In this document: piece after piece, positions 1 to 9,501 of the stretch
Layout: each line of letters begins with the position of its first letter
Numbering within the stretch: position 1 is the stretch's first letter
DNA from: an uncultured Nitrospira sp.
GTDB taxonomy: Bacteria > Nitrospirota > Nitrospiria > Nitrospirales > Nitrospiraceae
Length of the DNA: 64,000 bases
Assembly (NCBI GenBank): GCA_902500825.1
Contig: CABVRX010000001.1
Coordinates: 124,001 to 188,000, forward strand
Reading direction: 5' to 3'
Notes under the pieces: model-generated
Databases searched by the model: none
Seen by the model: only the letters and a program-made list of their open reading frames with translations
What the model was told of the DNA's origin: nothing
Program-made: the position numbers and the translations under genes

Positions 1-550
1 CGTTCAGGGCGGTTTCCGACATGTGCGCAGGATGAGCTTTTCTACAGGATGGGCAGACGGGTATCAGTTGTTGCAACGTGGCGATGTCGCGTAGGGTGCG
101 ATCAAGGTCGGTGATGGTTTTCGTGACCTCTTGTTCCCAATTCTTTCTCGCGTCCGTTTCTTGTTTGAGCTTGAATGCGGATTTCACTCGCGCAAGGAGC
201 TCTACCTGTTCCACCGGTTTTCTGATGTAGTCCGTCGCTCCGGCGTCGAATGCCGCTTGGAGCCAGTCCTTTTGGTTTCGCGCCGTCACGATGATGATCG
301 GAATCCCTGAAAACGCATCGATCGCTTTGATGCGGCGACAGGCTTCGACCCCGTCCATGCCCGGCATCTTGATATCCAGCAAAATGACATCGGCCTTGAC
401 TCCGTTGACACCAGCGTGATCCAGGTCCAGCCTTGTGAAGGCGTCGTTTGCGGAAGAGACCGTGATCAGGTCTCGATATCCGGCATTCTTGAGTATGTGA
501 TGTAGTAGTAGACGCTCATCGGGAGAGTCGTCGACTATTAAAATCGCCAC
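1..550 (-). CDS. Response regulator with C-terminal Cys motif (partial)
   Basis: Receiver-domain protein that starts at GTG 550 and runs off the left edge of the window. The first 125 residues are a CheY-like receiver: acidic pair in ILIVDDSPD, phospho-acceptor Asp59 in LLDIKMPG, and the conserved Thr/Lys pair in VTARN and RKPVE. A helical linker follows, then LIPVCPSCRK, a CxxC that matches the Cys motif of the response regulator at 9502-10140, so the two are paralogues. The output is unknown; the Cys motif suggests metal binding. The C-terminus and stop are not in the window. It faces away from purM and shares the intergenic region with the purM promoter. Confidence 0.9.
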   Translation of the reverse strand, partial: MAILIVDDSPDERLLLHHILKNAGYRDLITVSSANDAFTRLDLDHAGVNGVKADVILLDIKMPGMDGVEACRRIKAIDAFSGIPIIIVTARNQKDWLQAAFDAGATDYIRKPVEQVELLARVKSAFKLKQETDARKNWEQEVTKTITDLDRTLRDIATLQQLIPVCPSCRKAHPAHMSETALN

Positions 551-690
551 TGGGCCCTCCTTGCGCGGTTCGCCGGCCGAAGACCATCTAACGATGTAAC
601 AAGGCTAGTATAGGGCCTATTCGTTGAGCGGCAAGGAAAAAACAGAAGCCTGGGAGAAAGGGAGTCTTCGAGACGATTCCGATGAGCGCG

Positions 691-719
691 TTGACCTCTA
701 TCGGACCCTCCGTTAAGAT
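691..719 (+). promoter_or_regulatory. Sigma-70 promoter for purM-purN
   Basis: TTGACC at 691-696, a 17-base spacer, and TAAGAT at 714-719. Spacing is optimal and both hexamers are close to consensus. It lies 39 bases upstream of the purM start codon, giving a leader of roughly 30 nt. No operator or PurR-type site is recognised. Confidence 0.6.
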
Positions 720-758
720 GCGCCTTCCTCAATCGTAACCTATCAGGGACATTCGCCG

Positions 759-1796
759 ATGACGACCTATCGTGATGCAGGTGTGGATATCGATGCAGGC
801 GATGAGCTTGTCGATCGCATCAAGCCGCTTGTTCGATCGACGTTTCGTCCCGAGGTCCTGACCGACTTGGGAGGCTTTGGCGGTCTCTTCGGCCTCCAAG
901 CCGGCAAATACAAAGAACCAGTGCTCGTCTCCGGGACCGACGGGGTTGGAACCAAACTGAAGATCGCCTTCATGGTGGATAAACACGACACCGTCGGAAT
1001 CGATTTAGTGGCGATGTGTGTCAATGATATTGCGGTGAGCGGAGCAGAGCCGCTGTTTTTTCTAGACTATTTTGCGACCGGGAAGTTATCCGTCTCGAAG
1101 GCTCAGGACGTGATCGCCGGTATTGCCGAAGGCTGCCGTCAAGCCGGGTGTGCGCTGATCGGGGGTGAAACCGCCGAGATGCCGTCATTCTACCCTGATG
1201 GAGAATATGATCTGGCCGGTTTTGCCGTCGGCGCGGTCGATCGCCAGAAGATCATCGATGGTCGGCACATTGTATCCGGGGATGCGGTCATAGGCTTGGC
1301 TTCGACGGGTCTCCATAGTAACGGCTACTCACTGGCCCGGCGAGTGTTGTTCGAACAAGCCAAGCTGACGGTGGCCAGCCGTCTTTCTGAACTTGATGGG
1401 CCCATCGGTGAGGTACTCCTGACACCCACCAGGATTTATGCGAAGCAAATTTTGGCGCTCGTCGAACAATTTCCGATCAAGGGCATCGCACACATCACCG
1501 GAGGAGGCATTACGGATAATTTGCCACGCGTGTTCCCTAAGGCTGTACGGGCGAGGATCGCCCGCACAGCCTGGCCAGTGCCGCCGATCTTCGGCGTGAT
1601 GAGTCGTTTAGGTCGGGTCGATCGTGAAGAAATGTACCGAGTGTTCAACATGGGCATTGGGTTGATTCTTGTGGTACCGCCTGATTTCGTGTCCGGAGTG
1701 CTGGCTCGCGCCACAGCGATGGGCGACCAAGGCTGGCAGATCGGTGAAATCGTTTCCTCCACCGGGAAGGAGCCGGAGGTTGAGTATGTCGATTAG
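759..1796 (+). CDS. purM: Phosphoribosylformylglycinamidine cyclo-ligase (AIR synthetase)
   Basis: Cytoplasmic purine-synthesis enzyme that closes FGAM to AIR with ATP. The 345-residue length is normal. Family signatures are present: DGVGTKLK at residues 61-68 (nucleotide loop), [17 protein letters not shown] at about 88-104, and [10 protein letters not shown] near residue 247. The ATG at 759 follows the promoter at 691-719 directly; the ribosome site is weak. The gene overlaps purN by 11 bases, so the two are probably translationally coupled. No other pur genes are nearby, so the rest of the pathway is elsewhere. Confidence 0.97.
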   Translation: MTTYRDAGVDIDAGDELVDRIKPLVRSTFRPEVLTDLGGFGGLFGLQAGKYKEPVLVSGTDGVGTKLKIAFMVDKHDTVGIDLVAMCVNDIAVSGAEPLFFLDYFATGKLSVSKAQDVIAGIAEGCRQAGCALIGGETAEMPSFYPDGEYDLAGFAVGAVDRQKIIDGRHIVSGDAVIGLASTGLHSNGYSLARRVLFEQAKLTVASRLSELDGPIGEVLLTPTRIYAKQILALVEQFPIKGIAHITGGGITDNLPRVFPKAVRARIARTAWPVPPIFGVMSRLGRVDREEMYRVFNMGIGLILVVPPDFVSGVLARATAMGDQGWQIGEIVSSTGKEPEVEYVD

Positions 1797-2460
1797 CCGG
1801 GCGACTCCATTGCGGGTGGCGGTACTGGCATCCGGCCGAGGCTCCAATCTGCAAGCCGTCATCGATGCGATCGAAGCAGGGCAGGCGCAAGCTCAGATTG
1901 TCGCTGTCATCAGCAATAAGAAGGATGCGGTCGCGCTGGAGCGGGCTCGGAAGCACGGACTGACTGATAGTTTTGTCGATCCCAAACCCTTTGCTGGACG
2001 ACCGGACAGTCGTGAAGCGTACGATCGGTCGTTATTAGAAATACTTCAACAGCATGATGTCGAACTCGTCTTGCTTGCCGGGTACATGAAAATCGTCACG
2101 GCGGTGCTGGTCAATGCCTATGCCGATCGTATGATGAACATTCATCCCTCGCTGCTGCCGTCATTTCCTGGATTGGATGTGCAGAAGAAGGCCATTGATT
2201 GGGGCTGCAAGTTGGCCGGATGTACCGTGCATTTCGTCACCGAAGGCGTGGACGAAGGGCCGATCATCATCCAAGCCGCAGTTCCGGTTTTCGACGATGA
2301 CACATCCGAAACACTTGCCGCCAGAATCCTCGTGCAAGAACACAAAATCTATCCGCTGGCTGTGCAACTCTTCGCCGAAGGCCGATTACGGGTGGATGGA
2401 CGGCGAGTATTGATTGAGGATGCGAAGCCGGGCAGCCAGGCGATCATTAGTCCGGTATAG
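1786..2460 (+). CDS. purN: Phosphoribosylglycinamide formyltransferase (GART)
   Basis: Transfers the formyl group of 10-formyl-THF to GAR in purine synthesis. It has 224 residues from the ATG at 1786, which sits inside the last codons of purM after a GGAGG-like site; a longer in-frame reading from 1669 would lie wholly in purM and is rejected. Visible motifs are SGRGSNLQ (phosphate loop), [12 protein letters not shown] with catalytic Asn and His, and VDEGPIIIQ. The C-terminus runs about 15 residues past the core fold, which is unremarkable. Co-transcribed with purM. Confidence 0.96.
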   Translation: MSISRATPLRVAVLASGRGSNLQAVIDAIEAGQAQAQIVAVISNKKDAVALERARKHGLTDSFVDPKPFAGRPDSREAYDRSLLEILQQHDVELVLLAGYMKIVTAVLVNAYADRMMNIHPSLLPSFPGLDVQKKAIDWGCKLAGCTVHFVTEGVDEGPIIIQAAVPVFDDDTSETLAARILVQEHKIYPLAVQLFAEGRLRVDGRRVLIEDAKPGSQAIISPV

Positions 2461-2471
2461 TGGATCTCACA

Positions 2472-3377
2472 TTACCGTTCTTCTTCATGGTGTAGGGAAC
2501 TTACGAGTGCTTGCACGGTCAGAGGTGCATTCCCCTCCGAACGATTGTTCACCAGCACATAAGCTCGCCGGTTTTCGCCCACAGCCTGCTGGATAAGGCT
2601 GACGGTCTCCTTCCTCATTTGAGGCAGCTCTCCCACGATCTTGTTATAAGGCGCGGCTCGCTTTTTCGCGACTTCGTACAGCATGTTGAGCGGCGTGAGC
2701 AGGCGGATGACGGTGAATGGCGCCGTGAAACATTTTTCCATCCGGTTGTGCTGGTGCAGCAATGGGGGCATGTAGGACCAGTGATTGTAGACGTGAGCGA
2801 CACCATGGCTCTCTAAGACCTTTCGATAGTCCGGTCCGAGCAACCCTGGATTGCGGATCTCGACCGCATACCGGAAATCCTTTGGTAGTTGGCCGAAGAA
2901 CCGATCGAGCCGTGAACAAAACTCTCCCGTGGACATTCCGTGCTGTTGGAATTCAAAGAGCAGAGGGCCCATGTGTGGCTCAAACTTGGCCTCTCGGTAT
3001 GGCGTCAGGACCAGTTCGCTGAACAGCTTCGCATTGAGAAAGCGAAGATTTGGTTGCCCGGCCTTGAGGCCATAGCGGGCTTGTCTGGAGAAGGTGGGAA
3101 TGGTGAGTTCCTCCCAGACTTTGAAACACATCTGGAAGTCTTCTGGTATTTGATTTAGGTAATGCCGAAGCTGATTTGCGGTCGGTGGGCGATAGAAGGT
3201 GGAATCATTCCCAACTGTGCGAAAAAGCGGTTCGCCGCTGTAGAGATATTGACAATACTCTCCTAGACATTCCCTCGCAAAAGTCGTCTTGGCATACTGT
3301 CGCCGATAAATCTGGCCTTGCCAGCCTTCGTAGGTCCAGGTTGAAGTACCGAATCGAATCAAGGAAGCGAGCGGCAT
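2472..3377 (-). CDS. DUF72 (YecE-like) family protein
   Basis: A 301-residue soluble protein with the DUF72 hallmark start (FGTSTWTYEGWQGQIY), the FYRPP segment, an FxMCFKVWEELT strand, and the FEFQQHGM and AVEIRNP segments typical of this TIM-barrel-like family. The biochemical role of the family is not established. It is convergent with purN, with only 11 bases between the stops and no visible terminator. No Shine-Dalgarno sequence is seen before the ATG at 3377. Confidence 0.88.
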   Translation of the reverse strand: MPLASLIRFGTSTWTYEGWQGQIYRRQYAKTTFARECLGEYCQYLYSGEPLFRTVGNDSTFYRPPTANQLRHYLNQIPEDFQMCFKVWEELTIPTFSRQARYGLKAGQPNLRFLNAKLFSELVLTPYREAKFEPHMGPLLFEFQQHGMSTGEFCSRLDRFFGQLPKDFRYAVEIRNPGLLGPDYRKVLESHGVAHVYNHWSYMPPLLHQHNRMEKCFTAPFTVIRLLTPLNMLYEVAKKRAAPYNKIVGELPQMRKETVSLIQQAVGENRRAYVLVNNRSEGNAPLTVQALVSSLHHEEER

Positions 3378-3500
3378 GAAGGCGCGATTGTACTGAAGAA
3401 GAGTGGAAGAAACTAGAATTAACGTGGGGTCTTGAAACGCAGCAGGTCTTTGATGGGAGATCCAACTTGATCTCAGGGTCTCAGCGACTGTGAAACAGAA

Positions 3501-3528
3501 ACGGGCAGGGTTATTCTTCCCTGCCCGT
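3501..3528 (-). terminator. Rho-independent terminator of smbP
   Basis: Perfect 10-bp stem (ACGGGCAGGG with its complement) and an 8-base loop. On the minus strand it is followed by TTTCTGTTTC. It lies 34 bases beyond the smbP stop codon. Confidence 0.75.
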
Positions 3529-3561
3529 CGTACAGCTCATGAGCTGGAGGTATTCGATGTC

Positions 3562-3900
3562 TTATTTAACTTCAGTCAGGTGGGTGAGGGCAGTTTCGGT
3601 ATGCTGCGTGGCGACATCGGCGTGGCCCGCTTTCCCATGCTCAATGGCTTCGTTCAGATGTGTGATCGCTTCGTTCAAATGGGGGTTTTTGCCTCCCCTC
3701 TCAGCATGGTTCCGCGCCTTTTCCGCATGTGTCACCAGCGCATCAGCATGGCCCTGTTTACCATGGTCCACCGCTTCCTTCGCGTGCGCGACGGCGTCCT
3801 TGACGTTACCTGCTGGCGAGGGCTGAGCGTTCAGCGCAGGAACGCTAGCGAACGTTGCCAGCGCAACAATAACGAGACCACGGTAGAATGTGTTGGTCAT
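3562..3900 (-). CDS. smbP: Small His-rich metal-binding protein, SmbP-like
   Basis: A 112-residue exported protein: a signal peptide of about 25 residues ending ALNAQ, then helical repeats of the type AxxHxxxAxxHGxxGHAD carrying about eleven His. This matches the SmbP family first described in Nitrosomonas europaea, a periplasmic four-helix protein that binds copper and other divalent metals. The start at 3900 is chosen because a strong AAAAAGGAGG lies 6 bases upstream; an upstream in-frame ATG at 3945 would lengthen it with no export signal. It is monocistronic with its own terminator, and likely buffers metal in the periplasm. Confidence 0.87.
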   Translation of the reverse strand: MTNTFYRGLVIVALATFASVPALNAQPSPAGNVKDAVAHAKEAVDHGKQGHADALVTHAEKARNHAERGGKNPHLNEAITHLNEAIEHGKAGHADVATQHTETALTHLTEVK

Positions 3901-4065
3901 CTTTGCCTCCTTTTTGGTTAGATGCACGGCTTGATAGTATTGCACTAAAATTCAACAATCTCGACAATGTGACCGTAAGACTATTTGTCAGCTTTTTAGA
4001 CCACCTTGTCTCGGTTTACCTCTTTGGGGGATCACTGGCGTGAGACTGGGGGAAGGGGGAATATT

Positions 4066-4141
4066 TGGTGGAGGGCAGGGGAGTTGAACCCCCGACCCCT
4101 ACGTTGCGAACGTAGTGCTCTCCCAACTGAGCTAGCCCCCC
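4066..4141 (-). tRNA. tRNA-Ala (anticodon CGC)
   Basis: Full cloverleaf on the minus strand. The acceptor stem GGGGGGC pairs with GCCCTCC and includes a G3:U70 wobble, the alanine identity element. The anticodon arm CTACG-TTCGCAA-CGTAG gives anticodon CGC. The T arm contains GGTTCAACTCC. Discriminator A and the CCA end (4066-4068) are encoded. Confidence 0.96.
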
Positions 4142-4819
4142 ACTTTTGAAAATCGGTAACGCGACCCGTAAAGCTCGCATGGTTTGCTGCATATGAACAT
4201 GCAGTCCGTTGCTGCGATCGAAGAACGGGGAGGATATCGGATCATGTTTCCCAGGTGCATTATACACAACCTGGTACTGAGACTCTACCAGTACCTTGAT
4301 CACACTCGAACGCAAGGTCGTGATCTTCTGGTGTGATAGCCGTCTCCAAAGCGTCGAGAACGGAGTGGTCACGAAATCGCTCTGGGCTGCACGCCGTGAT
4401 ACCTACCAAGATCTTTTTCCCTGTCTCCGGGCCGCGTATCGCGTTTGCTCTACGAGCATATTGGGAATGATCGGAGAATGTCGCTCATTATCATCATACT
4501 TGTGAGGTATTCCTTTGTCTGATCGATACTGTGCTAGGCTGTCGAGCTTGTCTTACTGGTGGTACTGGTTGGGAGTAAGGAAAGCGCTCGAGCATATGCA
4601 TGAATGACCCTACAGTACTTCTATTAACGTAGACATTTGATCCTATCGGTGTGGGGTCGTATAGTCCAATGCTGTGATAGCCTTCAGCCTGTTTTCGATC
4701 AATGTTTTCATGATGTTGAGAGCAAAGAACAATGGATGTCAGTTTCGGGATGAGCTGCGTAGGCAAGCGGCATACTTCCTGCCTTAATTTCATTCTGTGG
4801 TGATCGTGCCAGGTGGGTT
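4142..4819. other. Gene-poor stretch between tRNA-Ala and the dioxygenase gene
   Basis: No convincing gene in 678 bases. Short inverted repeats are visible, for example GGTACTG/CAGTACC around 4271-4293, but there is no terminator-like T tract. A long open frame on the minus strand (4494-4994) overlaps the dioxygenase gene and has no protein-like character. Confidence 0.5.
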
Positions 4820-5731
4820 GTGAATCAAGAATTTCTGAGCGGACGGTTTTTCTACCCAGACGCGTTCCATGAAAGGGCAAACGTGTTGCCGCAAATTCCT
4901 CAGCTGTATCATCAGATCCGGATCCTTGTGCACAAGAAACGGTGGGTGCTGCGCGCGACGCAAGTCCTCCGGGGGTGGGTGATCTTAGGTCCATTGCGAC
5001 CGTATGCCATCCGCTACTATCAACGGCGTAATCGGGCTCGCCCGCTGCGGGTGGAGACCCATGATCTCTTCCCCAAGGGTCGCGTCGAGCCCGTGGTCCA
5101 TGCGTTGAACGCGCGCGGGTATGCCGACGGATGGAAGATTCCGGACACGTCCGTAGCGCAGATCGTCCAGTATGTGCAGGACACGAAGTTCGTGAAGTAC
5201 TGGAACCCGCATCGAGAATGCGCGGCGATCGACCAGATTGCCAGGAATGAAAAGCTGGTGGAGATTGCCCGGCGGTACTTGGGCGCGGAACCGATCTTAT
5301 GGCTGACCCAAATCAAGTGGTCGTTTGGTGAGCAGGCCGCCCATGAACGACACGGGTTGTTGTCGGACGGGAACGTGCCCATTCAATATGACGGCGATGC
5401 GTTTCACTATGACACGTTGGATTTCAAGTCGTTAACCGTGTTTATCTATCTCACCGATGTGGACGCGTCGTGTGGGCCGCATGTGCTCATTGAGAATACG
5501 CATACGGCCAAGCGCTGGGGCGACATTTGTCAGATTATTCTGGGGGACGCGGCCGCGCAGCGGCGGTTCGGCGATCGCATTAAGACGATTCTCGGCGAGA
5601 AGGGGACCATGCTGTTCGAGGAGACCAGCGCGTTTCATAAGGCCAGCCGCTGTCAGACCAAGCGGCTGATGCTGTCGATCGACTATGTATTGCAGCGCGC
5701 CCCCCCGCCGGAACGGCCGGTGTTGGCGTGA
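4820..5731 (+). CDS. PhyH-like Fe(II)/2-oxoglutarate dioxygenase
   Basis: A 303-residue protein related to phytanoyl-CoA dioxygenases, non-heme iron oxygenases that hydroxylate small substrates. The iron facial triad can be placed: H196-x-D198 in the segment FHYDTLDFKS, and distal His273 in AFHKAS. Arg282 is a candidate 2-oxoglutarate ligand. The substrate is unknown. The start is GTG 4820 after an AGGTGG-like site. The gene is isolated, with about 680 bases of non-coding DNA upstream and a convergent phosphorelay island downstream, so context gives no pathway. It may be an accessory acquisition. Confidence 0.78.
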   Translation: MNQEFLSGRFFYPDAFHERANVLPQIPQLYHQIRILVHKKRWVLRATQVLRGWVILGPLRPYAIRYYQRRNRARPLRVETHDLFPKGRVEPVVHALNARGYADGWKIPDTSVAQIVQYVQDTKFVKYWNPHRECAAIDQIARNEKLVEIARRYLGAEPILWLTQIKWSFGEQAAHERHGLLSDGNVPIQYDGDAFHYDTLDFKSLTVFIYLTDVDASCGPHVLIENTHTAKRWGDICQIILGDAAAQRRFGDRIKTILGEKGTMLFEETSAFHKASRCQTKRLMLSIDYVLQRAPPPERPVLA

Positions 5732-5803
5732 CGCGGAGGAACCGGTCGACCCCGTGCCGGGCTGGCATCGGCTGTCGGCAGGCGAGGTCGCGTGCTTTAT
5801 TCT

Positions 5804-6127
5804 TTACCGATAGACAATGGTCACACGTTTGAGGAAGTCTTCCAGCTGCACGATGTGCTGTTCGATTGTTATGCGGTCTTCCAGTTTTGCCGCGCGTTCC
5901 ATCGTAGCCCCGATTTCAGTAATTCGATCGAACCCGAAGCCGCCTCCATCGCCTTTCATACGATGGCCGAGGGTCTGAACGGTCCTGAAGTCTCGTTTGA
6001 CCAGTGCATCCCGAAGCGTCAGGACATCCTTCTTCCGGTTACCTAAGAAAATCGGCACAATCCCTTCAAGGTCGCGACTAATCTCCACGGTAAGTTGGTC
6101 TATTGGCTCAGGATATGAGGTGTGCAT
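5804..6127 (-). CDS. Hpt-domain phosphotransfer protein
   Basis: A 107-residue single-domain histidine phosphotransfer protein. The phosphorylatable His is His55 in LGHRMKGDGGGFGF, followed by the usual small helix that packs the four-helix bundle. It lies 2 bases downstream of the hybrid kinase gene, which ends in a receiver, so it most likely relays phosphate from that kinase's C-terminal receiver to one of the response regulators in the same island. Confidence 0.88.
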   Translation of the reverse strand: MHTSYPEPIDQLTVEISRDLEGIVPIFLGNRKKDVLTLRDALVKRDFRTVQTLGHRMKGDGGGFGFDRITEIGATMERAAKLEDRITIEQHIVQLEDFLKRVTIVYR

Positions 6128-6129
6128 CG

Positions 6130-8415
6130 TCAGACTATATGCTCCTTGTACGCCCGAAGAACTTCCAATAGCGTGGATTTCTTGACGGGCTTCGTAAGGT
6201 GTGCGTTGCAGCCGGCTTCAAAGACGCGAGCCCCTTCCTCCTTGAGGGCCAATGCAGTGAGGGCGATGATCGGTGTGGCTGGCAGATCATGATCCCGTTC
6301 CCATGCGCGGATTGCCTTCGTTGCAGCATAGCCGTCCATCACCGGCATTTGCACGTCCATCAGGATGACGTCGTAATGCGCGGACTTGAATTTCTCCAAC
6401 GCGACGGCACCGTGCTCTGCCATGTCGAGGAAATAGTCGGCCTGCTTCAGGTATGCCCGCACCAGCAGTTGGTTGTCCGGGGAATCTTCGACCAACAGTA
6501 CACGCAACGGCCTGGTCGAAACGGTCGACGGTGGCGCTGAGGTTTCCACACCGGCCGGCGGCGTTCCTTTTGTCCGGCCGAGAGCGATTCCGATTGTTTG
6601 CAAGAGGTCGGATCGCCGGATGGGCTTGATCAGATACCCACCGAGGCCGAGGTCATACGTCCGTGCGATATCATCTGCCCAATGATCTGAGGTCAGCATA
6701 ACGATGGTCGGACAACTTCCAGTGGGCGAGGATTTCAAATGTTCCACAACATGAAAACCGTTCATCCCAGGCATGCGGCAGTCGAGGAGCAGGAGTTTAT
6801 ACGCCTGTCCTCTTTCGGATGCCTGGAGAAGTTCATCCAACGCGGTCCTCCCGTCGCTTGCGTCCGTAACCTGAGCCCCCCAGCCACTCAGCAGTTCACT
6901 GAGAATGATCCGGTTGATAGGATGGTCGTCCACGACCAGGACGCTGATTCCTGAAAGATTGATCGGGATTGCAGATTTCTGGTGGGACGGTTTTGCTTGA
7001 AGCTCAAGTAGGGCTGAACAGTAGAAGGTGCTTCCCCTTCCCACTGTACTCTCGGCCCAGATCAGTCCGTTCATGCCTTCAACGAGGCGTTTGGTGATCG
7101 CAAGGCCGAGTCCTGTCCCTCCGTATTGCCTAGTCGTTGAGGCATGTGCTTGCGTAAAACTGTCAAAAATTGAGACGAGCTGGTCGGAGGGAATGCCGAT
7201 TCCCGTATCGCTGACGGAAAATCGAACGGCACCGGCGATATTCCGGTCGGGATCGTTCATGACGCGAACGACAATGGAACCTTCCTCGGTAAATTTGAGA
7301 GCATTGCCCATTAAATTGATCAATATCTGTGTCAGTCGCGTCGGGTCACCGACCAAGTGACACGGCACATTCCGATCCACATGACAAGCAAGCTCCAGAC
7401 CTTTCTCGTTGGCGCGCATCGCCATCATATCGGTGGCCTTGTCGATGACGTCGTTCAGGTCGAATCCGATGGATTCGAGCTCCAAGCGACCGGCTTCGAC
7501 TTTGGAAAGATCCAAAATATCGTTGATCAGATTCAAAAGTGTTCCGCCCGCGCGTCGAAAAATTCGCAGGTACTTTCTTTGGTCTGGTGTGAGGGGAGTA
7601 TCCCAGAGAAGATCGGCCATGCCGATGATGGCATTCATCGGGGTACGGATTTCATGACTCATGTTGGCGAGGAACTCACTCTTTGCGCGGTTGGCCACTT
7701 CGGCGGCTTCCTTGGCAAGACGGAGGGCTTGTTCCACGCCACGTCGTTCAGCCGCTTCTAACGCAAGGGTCGCCATGGATGCCAGTAGGCTGAGGAGGTG
7801 TTCTTCATGCCGACTCCACCGTCGAGACGCGCCGACTGACTCGGCACAGAGTGCGCCCACGAACCTTCCATTCCGCTTGATCGGCGCGCTCAACATGGCC
7901 TTGACATGAAAGCGCGACATGTACGACGGGGCTAGCTTCTCGAATCGCGAATCTTTGAAAACATGGTGAACTGCAATGGAGCGATGCTTGTGGGGCAGCG
8001 ATCGAAGATATGCGCGCAAGTGTGAGGGTGGGAATGTGAAGAGTGGGTTGGAGTGTTGCCGGCGGGATGTGCACACATCGGTCAGTTCGATGGCAGTTCC
8101 CTCCTGAGTAAGCAGCCAGATGCTGGCGCGTTTGACTTGCAACAAGCTACAGCACGCCTCTGAAATAGCGGGAAAGACACGGGAAATGTTGCCGCCGCTC
8201 AAGACCTCGCTTTGCGCCAATTTGCGGAGGGTGTCTTGATATTGCCTGAGCAGCGTGGTCGCATTTTTCTGCTCGACTGAGCGGAGTGTGCGTTCCGAGA
8301 GTTTCGGCTTGAGGGAGGAGGTTCGCCTGGTTGCCGTCCGAACAGGTCGGGAGGAGTTCCTGGTTACCGCGATTCGGTCGTGAGGTCCTCCACGTGGATG
8401 GCGTGACCGTGGCAT
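6130..8415 (-). CDS. Cytoplasmic hybrid sensor histidine kinase (GAF-HisKA-HATPase-REC-REC)
   Basis: A 761-residue kinase with no membrane segment. Order: basic N-terminus, coiled region, GAF-like sensor at about 60-220, H-box NMSHEIRTPMNAIIG near 250, N-box NALKFTEEG near 370, G boxes DTGIGIP and GGTGLGLAI near 405-440, receiver 1 (LVVDDHP, LLDCRMPG) at about 490-600, receiver 2 (LLVEDSP, LMDVQMP) at about 635-750. All catalytic boxes are intact. Together with the Hpt gene next to it this forms a complete multistep phosphorelay. The input signal is unknown. Confidence 0.93.
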   Translation of the reverse strand: MPRSRHPRGGPHDRIAVTRNSSRPVRTATRRTSSLKPKLSERTLRSVEQKNATTLLRQYQDTLRKLAQSEVLSGGNISRVFPAISEACCSLLQVKRASIWLLTQEGTAIELTDVCTSRRQHSNPLFTFPPSHLRAYLRSLPHKHRSIAVHHVFKDSRFEKLAPSYMSRFHVKAMLSAPIKRNGRFVGALCAESVGASRRWSRHEEHLLSLLASMATLALEAAERRGVEQALRLAKEAAEVANRAKSEFLANMSHEIRTPMNAIIGMADLLWDTPLTPDQRKYLRIFRRAGGTLLNLINDILDLSKVEAGRLELESIGFDLNDVIDKATDMMAMRANEKGLELACHVDRNVPCHLVGDPTRLTQILINLMGNALKFTEEGSIVVRVMNDPDRNIAGAVRFSVSDTGIGIPSDQLVSIFDSFTQAHASTTRQYGGTGLGLAITKRLVEGMNGLIWAESTVGRGSTFYCSALLELQAKPSHQKSAIPINLSGISVLVVDDHPINRIILSELLSGWGAQVTDASDGRTALDELLQASERGQAYKLLLLDCRMPGMNGFHVVEHLKSSPTGSCPTIVMLTSDHWADDIARTYDLGLGGYLIKPIRRSDLLQTIGIALGRTKGTPPAGVETSAPPSTVSTRPLRVLLVEDSPDNQLLVRAYLKQADYFLDMAEHGAVALEKFKSAHYDVILMDVQMPVMDGYAATKAIRAWERDHDLPATPIIALTALALKEEGARVFEAGCNAHLTKPVKKSTLLEVLRAYKEHIV

Positions 8416-8451
8416 GGGGAATCGACACTCGGCGAATAGTTCTGAGAATCT

Positions 8452-9456
8452 CTAGTCGTTGTGTGAATCTTGGACCAGCGACAGGATACTCGCTGATTTG
8501 GTCCGATTGCGTCCCTCTTGTTTCGCTTGATAGAGAGCTTGATCTGCAGTTTTGATGAGGTCGGTAGGAGAAGCGTTTCTGTTGGGAATGATGCAGGCAT
8601 ATCCGACGCTGATCGTCACGAGTTCGCCATCGGCGTGTTTCATGCCTAAGGATTCGACTCGGCGACGAAGGCTCTCCGCTACCTGTGCCGCCCCGTCGAT
8701 ACCTGTGCCGGGCAGCACCGTGACAAACTCATCTCCGCCATATCGGGCGACCAAATCGCCTGGTCGATTCACAGAGCTGGAAATTGCCGCAGCGACCTGT
8801 TTGAGACATTCATCGCCGGCTGTATGACCCTTGGCGTCGTTATAGGTCTTAAATCGATCGATATCGAACATAATGAGAGACAAGGGAGTCGACTCACGCG
8901 CCGCTCTTCGCCATTCCTGATCCAGAAAGTCATCGAACTGGCGTCGATTGGTGATACCCGTCAATCCGTCCAAACAGGAGAGGCGCAGCAGCATCTGATT
9001 GGCCTCTTGGAGTTGGCGCATGACCTCAAGGAGTTCCTGCTCACGTGCACGACGGCGGTCGATTTCATGGACAAGCCGGAGCACCGACCGCACTCTGGTC
9101 AGGAGCTCCACCTTGTTCACCGGTTTGGCGACGTAATCCATGGCTCCGGCCGCAAACGCGAGTTGAAGATCGACCGGATCCGTCTTGACGGTGACCATGA
9201 TAATAGGAGTATCTCGGAACCGGTCGGCGGCTTTGATCTGGCGACAAGCTTCGATGCCGTTCATCTGCGGCATGAGAATATCCATGAGGATCAGATCCAC
9301 CCGCGCAGCGCCGTGCTTGCCTCCGTCCAGGCCAAGATGTCTGAACGCGGCGGCGGCTGAATCCGCTGCCAGAATGTTTTCATAGCCGGCAGCCGACAGA
9401 ATGGCCTGCAACAATAGTCGATCGTCTATGGAGTCGTCGACGATGAGAATGCTCAT
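8452..9456 (-). CDS. Response regulator with GGDEF (diguanylate cyclase) output
   Basis: A 334-residue receiver-GGDEF protein. The receiver has IVDDS, phospho-Asp59 in LILMDILMP, and VTVKT. After a coiled linker the cyclase domain starts near 165 ([13 protein letters not shown]), with the intact active site RYGGDEF. An RxxD inhibitory I-site (RPGD) lies five residues before GGDEF, so product inhibition by c-di-GMP is expected. The start at 9456 (MSILIVDDS) aligns with the two sister receivers; an ATG four codons upstream is possible. It probably converts the phosphorelay signal into c-di-GMP. Confidence 0.93.
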   Translation of the reverse strand: MSILIVDDSIDDRLLLQAILSAAGYENILAADSAAAAFRHLGLDGGKHGAARVDLILMDILMPQMNGIEACRQIKAADRFRDTPIIMVTVKTDPVDLQLAFAAGAMDYVAKPVNKVELLTRVRSVLRLVHEIDRRRAREQELLEVMRQLQEANQMLLRLSCLDGLTGITNRRQFDDFLDQEWRRAARESTPLSLIMFDIDRFKTYNDAKGHTAGDECLKQVAAAISSSVNRPGDLVARYGGDEFVTVLPGTGIDGAAQVAESLRRRVESLGMKHADGELVTISVGYACIIPNRNASPTDLIKTADQALYQAKQEGRNRTKSASILSLVQDSHND

Positions 9457-9501
9457 AAAGTCACACAACCTTGCAAAGGAAAGCTTGCGGAAGCGTAACA
9501 G

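Noticed and set aside
4494-4994. 166-codon open frame on the minus strand
   Set aside because: It overlaps the start of the PhyH-like gene, has a low-complexity, non-protein-like sequence, and lacks a ribosome site.
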